A stretch of 64,000 nt of DNA from Adlercreutzia mucosicola DSM 19490 (GTDB lineage Bacteria > Actinomycetota > Coriobacteriia > Coriobacteriales > Eggerthellaceae): assembly GCF_000422625.1 (NCBI RefSeq), contig NZ_AUGK01000013.1, positions 42,190-106,189 of the forward strand. The letters are read 5' to 3'. How positions within the stretch are numbered: position 1 is the first letter of the stretch; each line of letters starts with the position of its first letter. The position numbers and the translations under genes are program-made. Shown one piece after another: positions 1 through 8,789 of this stretch. A model generated the notes under the pieces. The model made no database searches and was not told where the DNA came from. It saw only the letters and a list, made by a program, of their open reading frames with translations.

Positions 1-839
1 GTGGAGACCATCTCGTTCGCGTTGTCGGTAGCCGACTTCATTGCGTTACGGCGGGCACCTTGCTCGCCCGCTGCTGAATCGAGCATTGCGTAGAAGAACG
101 CATTGTTCAGGTAGGCGTTCAACATGTAGGACATGACCGACTCAGAGCTGGGCTCAAAGTCGATATCGCCTGGTAAAGCCGTATCGTCCTTTTCGCGGAA
201 GTTCTTGAAGATATCTTCCTCTTGGGCCTTGAGGCCTAAAAGCTCGGCGTAGGACTCCTCCTTGATGGGCAGGACCTGCTGCTCGACCAGCGTCTGCTCG
301 GCGGCGTTCTTCGCGTGGTTGTACACGATGAACACCTCGTCGAGCTTGCCTTCGCGGTAGGCCTCCATCACGTAGCCGGCCAGCTCGGCCGCCTGAGCGA
401 ACTCAGGATCGGCCGAATAACCGGCAAAGGAGAACACCGGCGCGATGTTGCGGTAGGTGAAGTAGCCGATGGCCTTCTTGCCACAGGCGGCCACTTCCAC
501 TTCCGCGCCCTCGCGCTGCTTCTGCTTCATGAGCTTCTCAACATAGCGCAGCACGTTGGAGTTGAAGCCGCCGGCAAGCCCGCGGTCCGAGGTGACGGCA
601 ACGATAAGCACGCGCCGCACCTCGTCGTGGGTCTGCAGAAGCGGTTCCGTTCCGATGGGAGCGTACTTCGCCGTGCTGATCAACATATCGGAGATGGCGA
701 CCGCCCAAGGCAGCGCGTTTTCCACGCGCTCAGAGGCGCGGCGAATCTTGGCAGCGGCGACCATTTCCATGGTGCGCGTGATCTGCTTCGTCGAGGAGAC
801 GGATTTGATTCGCCGTTCGATGTCATGTAGGTTGGGCAT
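1..839 (-). CDS. atpG: ATP synthase F1 subunit gamma (3' end beyond window)
   Basis: Central rotor stalk of the F1 motor, coupling c-ring rotation to catalysis in alpha3beta3. The N-terminal helix is typical (MPNLHDIERRIKSVSSTKQI, with MEMVAAAKIRRA following), and the conserved C-terminal helix is entered (NAMKSATDNANEM) just before the window edge. About 279 codons are visible; roughly 10-25 residues should be missing. The ATG at 839 follows AAGGTAGG and lies 12 bp downstream of the atpA stop. It is the last atp gene in view; atpD and atpC are expected beyond base 1. Family assignment is firm. Confidence 0.95.
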   Translation of the reverse strand, partial: MPNLHDIERRIKSVSSTKQITRTMEMVAAAKIRRASERVENALPWAVAISDMLISTAKYAPIGTEPLLQTHDEVRRVLIVAVTSDRGLAGGFNSNVLRYVEKLMKQKQREGAEVEVAACGKKAIGYFTYRNIAPVFSFAGYSADPEFAQAAELAGYVMEAYREGKLDEVFIVYNHAKNAAEQTLVEQQVLPIKEESYAELLGLKAQEEDIFKNFREKDDTALPGDIDFEPSSESVMSYMLNAYLNNAFFYAMLDSAAGEQGARRNAMKSATDNANEMVS

Positions 840-851
840 GGTCTACCTACC

Positions 852-2416
<1,565 letters not shown>

Positions 2417-2417
<1 letters not shown>

Positions 2418-2995
2418 TAGCATTCACCTCCATCTGATGTGTCTTTGAGAATGTGGCGAGCGCGGTTCAGCTGCGAGATCATGCTCGCATCGATGTAGTT
2501 CCCGTCCACACTCATGATGATGCCGCCCAAGATAGATTTGTCGATGCGCTCGCGCAGCACCGCCTTCTTGCCCAGGTCAGCCTCTGCTTTTTCCGTAATG
2601 AGTTGGCGCAGCCCGTCGTCCAGGGGAACAGCGGTCACCACATCGACGACCACGAGATTGAGCTTGGCGCTCAAAAGTTCGCAGTAATCGGCGTAGACGC
2701 GCGGGAGCAGGTCGGCCTGACCGCGCTCGGCCATGACGGCCAGCACCTCGCGCAGCGCGGGGTGGCAGTCGGCGAACACCGCCTCGACGAGACCCTTGCG
2801 CTGCTCCGCAGTGTAGTCGGCGCTGGAAAGCGACACGGCGAGCTCGAGATCGGCGCGCATGAGGCGAATGATCTCGCCCATCTGCTCGCGCACATCCAAA
2901 ACGGCCTCCTGGCCGCCGGCCTCGTGAGCCGCGTCGAACAGAACCGACGCGAATACAGCGACTTCCTCTTTGACGACAAGACGATTAGTTGCCAT
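2417..2995 (-). CDS. atpH: ATP synthase F1 subunit delta
   Basis: Peripheral-stalk protein that clamps F1 to the b subunits (delta/OSCP family). 192 residues, slightly longer than the usual 175-185. It begins [20 protein letters not shown] and ends with the typical segment [20 protein letters not shown]. It overlaps atpF by 11 bp upstream and touches or overlaps atpA downstream, so it sits inside one translationally coupled atp mRNA. The family diverges strongly at sequence level, but its position and the C-terminal GGI motif make the call secure. Confidence 0.93.
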
Positions 2996-3587
2996 TGAAA
3001 CTACCCGCCTCTTTTACATAGCGCTCGATGATCGCCCGGTGCTCGCCCTCGGTGAGGTCCTGCCCGATGAGACGGGAGGCCACATCCACGGACGTGTCGG
3101 CGATGGAAGCCTGAAGGTCGGCGATAGCCTGTTTCTTCTCGGCCTCGATGGCCAACTTGGCCTTGGCGATCATGTCGGACGCCTCGGTCTGGGCCTGGGC
3201 GGTGATATCCGCCTTCACGGCCTCGCCGATAGCGCGGGCATCCGCGATGATCTGGGTCGACTGCGCCTTGGCGTCAGCCAACTGCTGCTTGTACTCCGCA
3301 AGCACGCGCTCGCTTTCGATCTGCGCTTCCTCGGATTTCTTCAAGGCCTCGCGAATGGTGTTCTCGCGCTTCTCCAGCATGCCGTTGAACACGGGCCAGC
3401 CGAACTTCGCCAGAACGATCCACAGGATGATGAAGGCGACGAGCATGGGGATAAACTCGTTCATCTTGGGCAGAATCGCGTCGATACCACCCTCAGAAGC
3501 GAATGCATACGCAGGACAAGTCATCGCGAAACCGGTTGCGGCAACCACCGCAGCACACGCCTTCGCTGCCTTATTCGTGCATTTCAA
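2985..3587 (-). CDS. atpF: ATP synthase F0 subunit b, with signal-peptide-like N terminus
   Basis: Peripheral stalk: one membrane helix followed by a long coiled coil that holds F1. The b-type helix is MLVAFIILWIVLAKFGWPVF at about residues 48-67, followed by the charged coiled coil (REALKKSEEAQIESERVLAEY). Unusually, about 30 residues precede it. They have a basic start (MKCTNKAAKA), a hydrophobic stretch and an AYAFA/SEGG junction resembling a cleaved signal peptide. The start is TTG at 3587, chosen because AGGAGG lies 8 nt upstream. An in-frame ATG at the MTCPAY position lacks such a site. The family is certain; processing of the extension is inference. Confidence 0.92.
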   Translation of the reverse strand: MKCTNKAAKACAAVVAATGFAMTCPAYAFASEGGIDAILPKMNEFIPMLVAFIILWIVLAKFGWPVFNGMLEKRENTIREALKKSEEAQIESERVLAEYKQQLADAKAQSTQIIADARAIGEAVKADITAQAQTEASDMIAKAKLAIEAEKKQAIADLQASIADTSVDVASRLIGQDLTEGEHRAIIERYVKEAGSFNGN

Positions 3588-3640
3588 CTCGCTTGCCTCC
3601 TGTTCTTATGCTCGTAATCTCTTATACCGTCGATAAGCGA

Positions 3641-3859
3641 TTAGCCGATGAAGAACAGAACCAAGCCGAGCAGCGCCAGCGCCTCGGACATGGCGGCGCC
3701 GATGAAGAAGTAGCCCATGAGCTGACCCTTCATCTCAGGCTGGCGAGCAGCGGACACGCACAGACCATAGGTCGCGATACCGATGCCGATGCCAGGGCCG
3801 ATGGCAGCGAGGCCGTAGCCCACAACCTTCAGAGCGGCAAGTGCAAGAGTGATTTCCAC
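3641..3859 (-). CDS. atpE: ATP synthase F0 subunit c (proton-type rotor ring)
   Basis: Proteolipid forming the rotor ring. Two hydrophobic helices are joined by the ARQPE loop. Helix 1 has GPGIGIGIATYG and helix 2 has AMSEALALLGLVLFF, with the ion-carrying Glu. The glutamine used by Na+-type rings in helix 1 is absent, so proton coupling is inferred. I start at GTG 3859 because AAAGGAGG lies 5 nt upstream, giving 72 residues. An upstream in-frame GTG at 3886 would place that Shine-Dalgarno inside the coding region. The 152-bp gap to atpB holds short hairpins (CCCCT/AGGGG at 3879-3897), perhaps tuning the high c-subunit output. Confidence 0.94.
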   Translation of the reverse strand: MEITLALAALKVVGYGLAAIGPGIGIGIATYGLCVSAARQPEMKGQLMGYFFIGAAMSEALALLGLVLFFIG

Positions 3860-4011
3860 AACTTCCTCCTTTGTCCAACCCCTCACCTGTCAAGGGGTAT
3901 TTACCAAATATGTTCAGCCGTGTGGAACAGCTGTGACACCAATGTCGTGTCGCATGGGCTGCGACGGGCCGCCGCGCGATGCGGCCGGGTGCGCTTACGC
4001 GCGATCAGCTC

Positions 4012-4806
4012 CTAGTGGGCGTGGGTCGCCATGTTGATGTAGGAAGCCGACAGGATGGCGAACACGAAGGCCTGGATGAAAGCCACCAGGCACTCGAGGG
4101 CGTACATGAGCACCAGCAGCACGAACCAGGCGATGGACGGCAGGCCCGCGATGAGGTCGAGGGAGCCGGCGAACAGGGCCTGCTGCAGGAAGCAGGTGGT
4201 GGCGATGCCGAACACCGCGAGCACCATGTGGCCCGCGAGCATGTTGCCGTAGAGTCGGACGGCCAGCGTAAGCACGCGGATGACCATCGAGAAGAACTCG
4301 AGGAACCAGATGACCGGCGCCATGGGACCCGGCACGCCGGAGGGGCACAGCGTCTTCATGTAGCCGAAGAAGCCGAAGGTCTTCAGGCCGTAGACGTTGA
4401 AGTACACAAACGAGATGGCGGCCAGAGCCCAGGTGCAGGAAATGGCGCCAGTGGACGTCTTGAAGCCGGGAATGAGACCCAGGATGTTGCAGATGAGAAT
4501 GAAGAAGAAGATCGTCGCCAGGAAGGGCACGTGCTTCTTGAATCCATGGCCGATCACGTCTTCGGCCACATTGCGGGTCACGAACTCGTAGCCGTACTCC
4601 ACCATGTTGCTGAACTTGTTGGTCGGGATGACCTGCAGCTTCTTCGCCGCTCCCAACACCACGAGCAGTACCACGATAAAGGCGATGAACAGCCAGACGA
4701 TATACTGGGTGACATCCCAGCCGCCGATGCTGAACACCGTGTGCGGCTCGAAGTGCGCCGCGAGACCCTGGGCCTCTTGTACGAACTCGCTCAGAGCTTC
4801 TTCCAC
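4012..4806 (-). CDS. atpB: ATP synthase F0 subunit a
   Basis: Stator membrane subunit that supplies the two proton half-channels against the c ring. 264 residues with five to six hydrophobic helices. The essential arginine is in LTLAVRLYGNMLAGH. The C-terminal helix carries the usual acidic pair region (MYALECLVAFIQAFVFAIL) and ends in MATHAH. The start is GTG at 4806, preceded by GGGGAGAG. It follows the small AtpI-like gene by 32 bp. Confidence 0.96.
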   Translation of the reverse strand: MEEALSEFVQEAQGLAAHFEPHTVFSIGGWDVTQYIVWLFIAFIVVLLVVLGAAKKLQVIPTNKFSNMVEYGYEFVTRNVAEDVIGHGFKKHVPFLATIFFFILICNILGLIPGFKTSTGAISCTWALAAISFVYFNVYGLKTFGFFGYMKTLCPSGVPGPMAPVIWFLEFFSMVIRVLTLAVRLYGNMLAGHMVLAVFGIATTCFLQQALFAGSLDLIAGLPSIAWFVLLVLMYALECLVAFIQAFVFAILSASYINMATHAH

Positions 4807-4838
4807 TTTGCTCTCCCCTCGTTAATCCGAGTGCTTAC

Positions 4839-5129
4839 TTACTTGTCTCCACGCTTGAAGATGCCGTTCCGGTAAACGACGAACGCAATGGTCGCACCGA
4901 GGAACACCACAGCTTCAGCGATAGCGAACCCTACGAGACCGTCCCGTGCCCACACCGCGCACAAAAGAAGGCCGACCACCAGGACGACCAACGAGACGGA
5001 TACGCCACCGAGGCCGTAGAGCCCCAAGGACAACGTACTTGTAGATGGATGCTTGCGAGCGAGGCGAAAAGAAAGGAACAGCGGTGCAAACCCCAGGAAG
5101 CCCACGAGAGCCCCGAGAACGATCAGCAT
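4839..5129 (-). CDS. AtpI-like small membrane protein heading the atp operon
   Basis: A 96-residue protein with four hydrophobic segments (LIVLGALVGFLGFAPLFLSF, LYGLGGVSVSLVVLVVGLLL, FAIAEAVVFLGATIAFVVY). It is placed exactly where AtpI/Atp-I-type assembly proteins head many atp operons. Sequence similarity to a known AtpI cannot be judged by eye, so the role in c-ring assembly or Mg2+ handling is inference from position. I chose the ATG at 5129, with AAAGGGG upstream; an ATG at 5165 is also in frame. The probable operon promoter lies just upstream. Confidence 0.6.
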   Translation of the reverse strand: MLIVLGALVGFLGFAPLFLSFRLARKHPSTSTLSLGLYGLGGVSVSLVVLVVGLLLCAVWARDGLVGFAIAEAVVFLGATIAFVVYRNGIFKRGDK

Positions 5130-5185
5130 GGGTCGCCAACCCCTTTCACCATAGCCAGCCAGCAATACGCTTTAGAAGCGAGGAG

Positions 5186-5194
5186 ATTGTAACA
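5186..5194 (-). promoter_or_regulatory. Probable extended -10 promoter of the atp operon
   Basis: On the minus strand TGTTACAAT forms a TGnTAnAAT extended -10 box with no good -35 hexamer. Its predicted start point lies about 50 nt before the AtpI-like start codon. It is the best sigma70-type candidate between the atp operon and the dCMP deaminase gene. Confidence 0.45.
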
Positions 5195-5282
5195 AGCATT
5201 GCCCGAGGCGCTTCTCGGTTAAGGAGAAATGAGCGGGGTTTTTCCGTGAGTGGTTAACAGTTTGGAAAAGGCTGGAAACGGG

Positions 5283-5308
5283 CGCGCCGCCCGAGGAAGG
5301 GCGGCGCG
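5283..5308 (-). terminator. GC-rich hairpin after the dCMP deaminase gene
   Basis: A perfect 10-bp stem (CGCGCCGCCC / GGGCGGCGCG) with a 6-nt loop lies about 100 bp past the dCMP deaminase stop, before the atp promoter. The tail after the stem (CCCGTTTCC) is only weakly U-rich, so this is a probable rather than classical terminator separating the two operons. Confidence 0.55.
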
Positions 5309-5404
5309 TTGGGGCTCGGTTGGAGGGCGGTGAGGCACCGCGAGGGCGACAGACGCAACGGCCCCCGGCCCGAGAACTCAGGTCGGGCAGCGTCGATGCG
5401 GGCC

Positions 5405-5863
5405 CTACTCCCCCGTGTACTCGCGGACGAGGATGCCGGATTCGGCGAGAAGCTGCTGGGAGAGCTCGTCGGGATACGGGTTCTGGTACACGATCTCCTT
5501 GATGCCGGCGTTGATGAGCATCTTGGCGCACACCACGCAGGGCTGGGTGTTCACGTAGATGGTGGCACCGTCGATATCGGTGCCGAAGCGGGCCGCCTGG
5601 ATGATGGCGTTCTGCTCAGCGTGCAGGCCGCGGCAGATTTCGTGGCGCTGGCCGCTCGGCACGCCGAGCTGCTGACGCAGACACCCGGTCTCGGAGCAAT
5701 GGGCGAGCCCGGTGGGCACGCCGTTGTAGCCCGTGGCCAGAATGCGGCGGTCCTTCACGATGATAGCCCCCACCCCGCGGCGCAAACATGTGGTGCGCTC
5801 GGCCACCTGGTTGGCCAGGCCCATGAAGTACTCGTCCCAGCTGGGACGGTTATCTGCTGACAT
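5405..5863 (-). CDS. dCMP deaminase family protein (ComEB-like)
   Basis: Zinc-dependent deaminase converting dCMP to dUMP for dTMP synthesis. 152 residues. The zinc site is visible as HAEQNA (His ligand and catalytic Glu) and [14 protein letters not shown] (two Cys ligands). The N-terminal [10 protein letters not shown] and [21 protein letters not shown] segments are typical. The ATG at 5863 follows AAGGAG. It is last in the rpiB-glyA-upp-dcd order, 26 bp after upp, a nucleotide-salvage pairing seen in many Gram-positives. A competence role, as the ComEB name implies, is not supported here. Confidence 0.92.
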   Translation of the reverse strand: MSADNRPSWDEYFMGLANQVAERTTCLRRGVGAIIVKDRRILATGYNGVPTGLAHCSETGCLRQQLGVPSGQRHEICRGLHAEQNAIIQAARFGTDIDGATIYVNTQPCVVCAKMLINAGIKEIVYQNPYPDELSQQLLAESGILVREYTGE

Positions 5864-5889
5864 TGGTACTCCTTCCCATCGCGCCCCTG

Positions 5890-6528
5890 CTACTTCGTGC
5901 CGAAGATGCGGTCGCCGGCGTCGCCGAGGCCGGGCACGATATAGGCGCGGTCGTTCAGCCCCTCGTCGATGGAGCAGGTGTAGATACGCACGTCGGGATC
6001 GGCCTCAAGCACCGCCTCGATGCCCTCGGGCGCGGCCACGAGCACCATGAGCTTGATGTTCTTCACGCCTTGCTTGCGCAGGTACTGGATGGCCGCCACG
6101 GCCGAGCCGCCGGTGGCGAGCATCGGGTCCACTACGAGCACGTCGCGCTGATCGATGCTGTCGGGCAGCTTCGCGTAGTACTCGTGGGGCTCGTGGGTCT
6201 CGGGATCGCGGTACATGCCCAGATGACCCACGAAGGTGGAGGGCATAAGCTCCTGCAGGCCGTCCACCATGCCCAGCCCGGCGCGCAGGATGGGCACGAT
6301 CACCATCTTCTTGCCCGCCACCTGCTTGCAGTCGGCCGTGCAGATGGGGGTCTCCACCTTCACGTCCTCCAGGGCCAGATCGCGCGTGGCCTCGTAGCCC
6401 TCGAACAGGGCCAACTCGCGCACGAGCTGGCGGAAGTCCTTGGAGGAGGTGTTCTTGTTGCGCAGCTTCGACAGCTTGTGCTGCACCATGGGATGATCGA
6501 TGACGACGACGCGGTCGTTGTACTCCAT
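5890..6528 (-). CDS. upp: Uracil phosphoribosyltransferase
   Basis: Salvages uracil with PRPP to UMP. 212 residues from the ATG at 6528 ([20 protein letters not shown]), chosen because AAAGGAA sits 7 nt upstream and the usual N-terminal motif begins there. The PRPP-binding loop reads [12 protein letters not shown], and the uracil-binding C terminus reads [14 protein letters not shown]. It is separated from glyA by 186 bp, most of it filled by a palindromic repeat element, so its expression may depend on read-through of that structure. Confidence 0.96.
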   Translation of the reverse strand: MEYNDRVVVIDHPMVQHKLSKLRNKNTSSKDFRQLVRELALFEGYEATRDLALEDVKVETPICTADCKQVAGKKMVIVPILRAGLGMVDGLQELMPSTFVGHLGMYRDPETHEPHEYYAKLPDSIDQRDVLVVDPMLATGGSAVAAIQYLRKQGVKNIKLMVLVAAPEGIEAVLEADPDVRIYTCSIDEGLNDRAYIVPGLGDAGDRIFGTK

Positions 6529-6569
6529 AACGCGCTTCCTTTCGTGTGGATCGAGAAGGCAGTCCCGCC

Positions 6570-6697
6570 GGGGAAGGGCCCCGCGACGGCTCATGCTCGG
6601 GCAGGTCCTCGCTTTCGGAAATATTGGTGTGGAGATTTTACCCCAATATTTCCGAGTCTGCGGAATCTGCGCGCGAACCGTCGCCGGGCCCTTCCCC
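6570..6697. repeat. Palindromic repeat element, intergenic copy (copy 1)
   Basis: A nested inverted repeat fills the glyA-upp gap. The outer 20-bp arms at 6570-6589 and 6678-6697 pair with one mismatch (GGGGAAGGGCCC.GCGACGG against CCGTCGC.GGGCCCTTCCCC). The inner perfect 13-bp arms at 6615-6627 and 6643-6655 (TCGGAAATATTGG) are unusually A+T-rich. Between the arms lie blocks GCTCGGGCAG (6595), TCCTCGCT (6606) and CTGCGGAA (6658). These recur in the same order in a second copy inside trmD (19371-19476). The arms differ between copies yet pair within each copy, which suggests that structure is maintained. In glyA-upp mRNA it would form a large hairpin. Confidence 0.8.
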
Positions 6698-6714
6698 TGC
6701 TCTCACTTTATTGT

Positions 6715-7971
6715 CTAGTACTCCAGTCCCGGATACAGCGGGTGGGCGTCCAGCAGGGCGTTCACGCGGCGGCGCACATCGGCGAGCTTGGCCTCGTCGG
6801 CGGCGTTGAACACCGTGGTGGCGATGAGCTGGCCCACCTCGTAGAAGTCCTCGGCGGTAAATCCACGGGTGGTGGCCGCGGCGCTTCCCACGCGGATGCC
6901 GCTCGTCACGAAGGGCGAGCGCTGCTCGTTGGGAATGGAGTTCTTGTTCGCCGTGAGCCCCACGCTCTCCAGCAGCTTCTCGGCGTCCTTGCCGGTGATG
7001 TCGGAGGCGGTGAGGTCCACCAGGCACAGGTGGTTGTCGGTGCCGCCGGACACCAGGCGCAGGCCGCCGTCGATCATGCCCTGACCGAGGGTGCGGCAGT
7101 TCTCCACCACGTGCTCCATATAGGTGCGGTATGCAGGGCGCAGGGCCTCGCCGAAGGCCACGGCCTTGCCGGCGATGACGTGCATGAGCGGGCCGCCCTG
7201 GGCGCCGGGGAAGATGGCCTTGTTAATCTTGGCCCCCAGCTCGTCGGAGTTGGTGAGGATGAAGCCGCCGCGCGGGCCGCGCAGGGTCTTGTGGCTCGTG
7301 GAGGTGACGATGTCGGCATGGGGCACCGGGCTCGGGTGCAGGCCCGCGGCCACGAGACCGGCGATGTGGGCCATGTCCACCATGAGGTAGGCGCCCACGG
7401 AATGGGCGATCTCGGCCATGCGCTCGAAGTCGATGAAGCGCGGGTAGGCCGAGGCGCCGGCCACGACCACCTTCGGGCGGCACTCCTTGGCGATGCGCTC
7501 CACCTCGTCGTAGTCGATGACCTCGGTTTCCGGGTCCACGCCGTAGGAGACGATGTGGTACAGCAGCCCCGAGAAGTTCACCGGGCTGCCGTGGGTGAGG
7601 TGGCCGCCGTGATCGAGGCTCATGCCGAGCACCGTGTCACCGGGCTCGATGATGGAAAGATAGGCGCCGAAGTTCGCGCTGGCGCCGGAGTGGGGCTGCA
7701 CGTTGGCGTACTTCGCGCCGTACAGCTCGCAGGCGCGATCGCGGGCCAGATCCTCCACCATATCGACCTTCTCGCAGCCGCCGTAATAGCGACGGCCCGG
7801 GTAGCCCTCGGCGTACTTGTTGGTGAGCACGCTGCCCACGGCCTCCATCACGGCGCGGGAGGTGAAGTTCTCTGATGCAATGAGCTCCACCGAACCGCGC
7901 TGGCGCGCCAACTCGGCCCGCAGGCACTCGGTTACCTGAGGGTCTTCCCCGGCGAGAAATTCCAAAGCCAT
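6715..7971 (-). CDS. glyA: Serine hydroxymethyltransferase
   Basis: PLP enzyme interconverting serine and glycine while charging tetrahydrofolate with a one-carbon unit. 418 residues. Visible motifs are [18 protein letters not shown], the [12 protein letters not shown] segment, [16 protein letters not shown], and the PLP lysine in [14 protein letters not shown]. The ATG at 7971 follows AAAGGAGACGATAG. It lies 15 bp after rpiB, so the two are probably cotranscribed. Supplying methylene-THF fits the dCMP deaminase/thymidylate route downstream. Confidence 0.97.
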   Translation of the reverse strand: MALEFLAGEDPQVTECLRAELARQRGSVELIASENFTSRAVMEAVGSVLTNKYAEGYPGRRYYGGCEKVDMVEDLARDRACELYGAKYANVQPHSGASANFGAYLSIIEPGDTVLGMSLDHGGHLTHGSPVNFSGLLYHIVSYGVDPETEVIDYDEVERIAKECRPKVVVAGASAYPRFIDFERMAEIAHSVGAYLMVDMAHIAGLVAAGLHPSPVPHADIVTSTSHKTLRGPRGGFILTNSDELGAKINKAIFPGAQGGPLMHVIAGKAVAFGEALRPAYRTYMEHVVENCRTLGQGMIDGGLRLVSGGTDNHLCLVDLTASDITGKDAEKLLESVGLTANKNSIPNEQRSPFVTSGIRVGSAAATTRGFTAEDFYEVGQLIATTVFNAADEAKLADVRRRVNALLDAHPLYPGLEY

Positions 7972-7986
7972 CTATCGTCTCCTTTG

Positions 7987-8421
7987 TTAATCGAGGGCCA
8001 TGATCTTTTCGACGCGGCCGGCGTGGCGGCCGCCGCCGAAGTCGGTAGCGAGGAACGTGTCGAGAATGCGCTCGTTTTCCTCCAGCGGCACGAAGCGGCC
8101 GGAAAGCGTGATGACGTTCGCATCGTTGTGCTCGCGGCACAGGGCGGCGAACTCGGAGGTGATGATGTTGGCGGCGCGCACGCCCGGCACCTTGTCGGCG
8201 GCCATGGCCATGCCGATGCCCGTGCCGCACACCAGCACGCCGTAGTCAGTGGCGCCCTCGGCCACATCCCGGGCCACCGGCACCGCATAGTCGGGGTAGT
8301 CCACGCGGTCGTCGCTATCGGGGCCGCGGTCGATGACCTCGATGCCCTTCCCCAACAGGTAGTCCACGAGGGCCTGCTTCTGCTCGAAACCGGCATGATC
8401 GCTTCCGATGCTCACGCGCAT
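7987..8421 (-). CDS. rpiB: Ribose-5-phosphate isomerase B (RpiB/LacAB family)
   Basis: Interconverts ribose 5-phosphate and ribulose 5-phosphate, feeding PRPP for upp. 144 residues. The N-terminal MRVSIGSDHAGFEQK, the active-site cysteine loop VLVCGTGIGMAMAADK and the ITSEFAALCREHNDANV segment are typical. The ATG at 8421 (AAAGGA eight nt upstream) is chosen over an in-frame start at 8640, because the extra 73 codons show no family similarity and span the promoter. Confidence 0.94.
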   Translation of the reverse strand: MRVSIGSDHAGFEQKQALVDYLLGKGIEVIDRGPDSDDRVDYPDYAVPVARDVAEGATDYGVLVCGTGIGMAMAADKVPGVRAANIITSEFAALCREHNDANVITLSGRFVPLEENERILDTFLATDFGGGRHAGRVEKIMALD

Positions 8422-8459
8422 GGGCCTTGTCCTTTCCGTCGCTTGGGCACAACGCATCC

Positions 8460-8465
8460 ATTGTA
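8460..8465 (-). promoter_or_regulatory. Probable -10 box of the rpiB-glyA promoter
   Basis: The minus strand has TACAAT with TTGCGG 15 bp upstream (short spacing), placing the start about 30 nt before the rpiB ATG. The -35 element is weak, so only the -10 is called. Confidence 0.4.
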
Positions 8466-8789
8466 GGCCCTCGCCCGCGCCCGCAACCCCTCGCTCACGC
8501 TTTCCGCACCAAATCAAGAGGGATGGGCGATGCGAAGCGTGGCGCCGACAGAATGAAGGCTTGTCGGTGAAACGAGCCAGAACTGCAGCGAATCCCGAGT
8601 TATGAGCGTCTCGAAGCATTACATATAACGATAATCGCAATTTTGTAGCTCCCGAGTCCCGCTTTTAGCGAAACAGACGCTCATAAATGGCGATCTCGTA
8701 CAATATGGGCCCCGTTCGTCGACCGAATGCAACGGTCACCTTCCGAAACTGGGCCGCATGCGCCGAAAACCGAGCCGCGGCGACCGAAC
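8466..8789. other. 324-bp gene-free region between glpK and rpiB with a long-spaced 12-bp inverted repeat
   Basis: No credible coding region. It contains a perfect 12-bp inverted repeat TTATGAGCGTCT (8600-8611) / AGACGCTCATAA (8675-8686) around 63 bp that is A+T-rich for this genome (TACATATAACGATAATCG) and holds a second CCCGAGT copy. A CCGACA / TGTCGG pair lies nearby at about 8547-8570. It could be a small structured RNA, a relic of a miniature mobile element or an operator region. No recognised RNA family is evident. Confidence 0.5.

Noticed and set aside
3860..3886. Upstream GTG start for atpE
   Set aside because: It would place the strong AAAGGAGG site inside the coding region and add nine hydrophilic residues to a standard 72-residue c subunit.
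5863..7875. Plus-strand open frame of 670 codons opposite upp and glyA
   Set aside because: Runs antisense through two certain genes and the palindromic element; Gly/His/Leu-rich composition typical of an antisense shadow.
8422..8640. 73-codon N-terminal extension of rpiB
   Set aside because: The extension spans the promoter and an inverted repeat and lacks similarity; the ATG at 8421 has a good ribosome-binding site and matches the family start.
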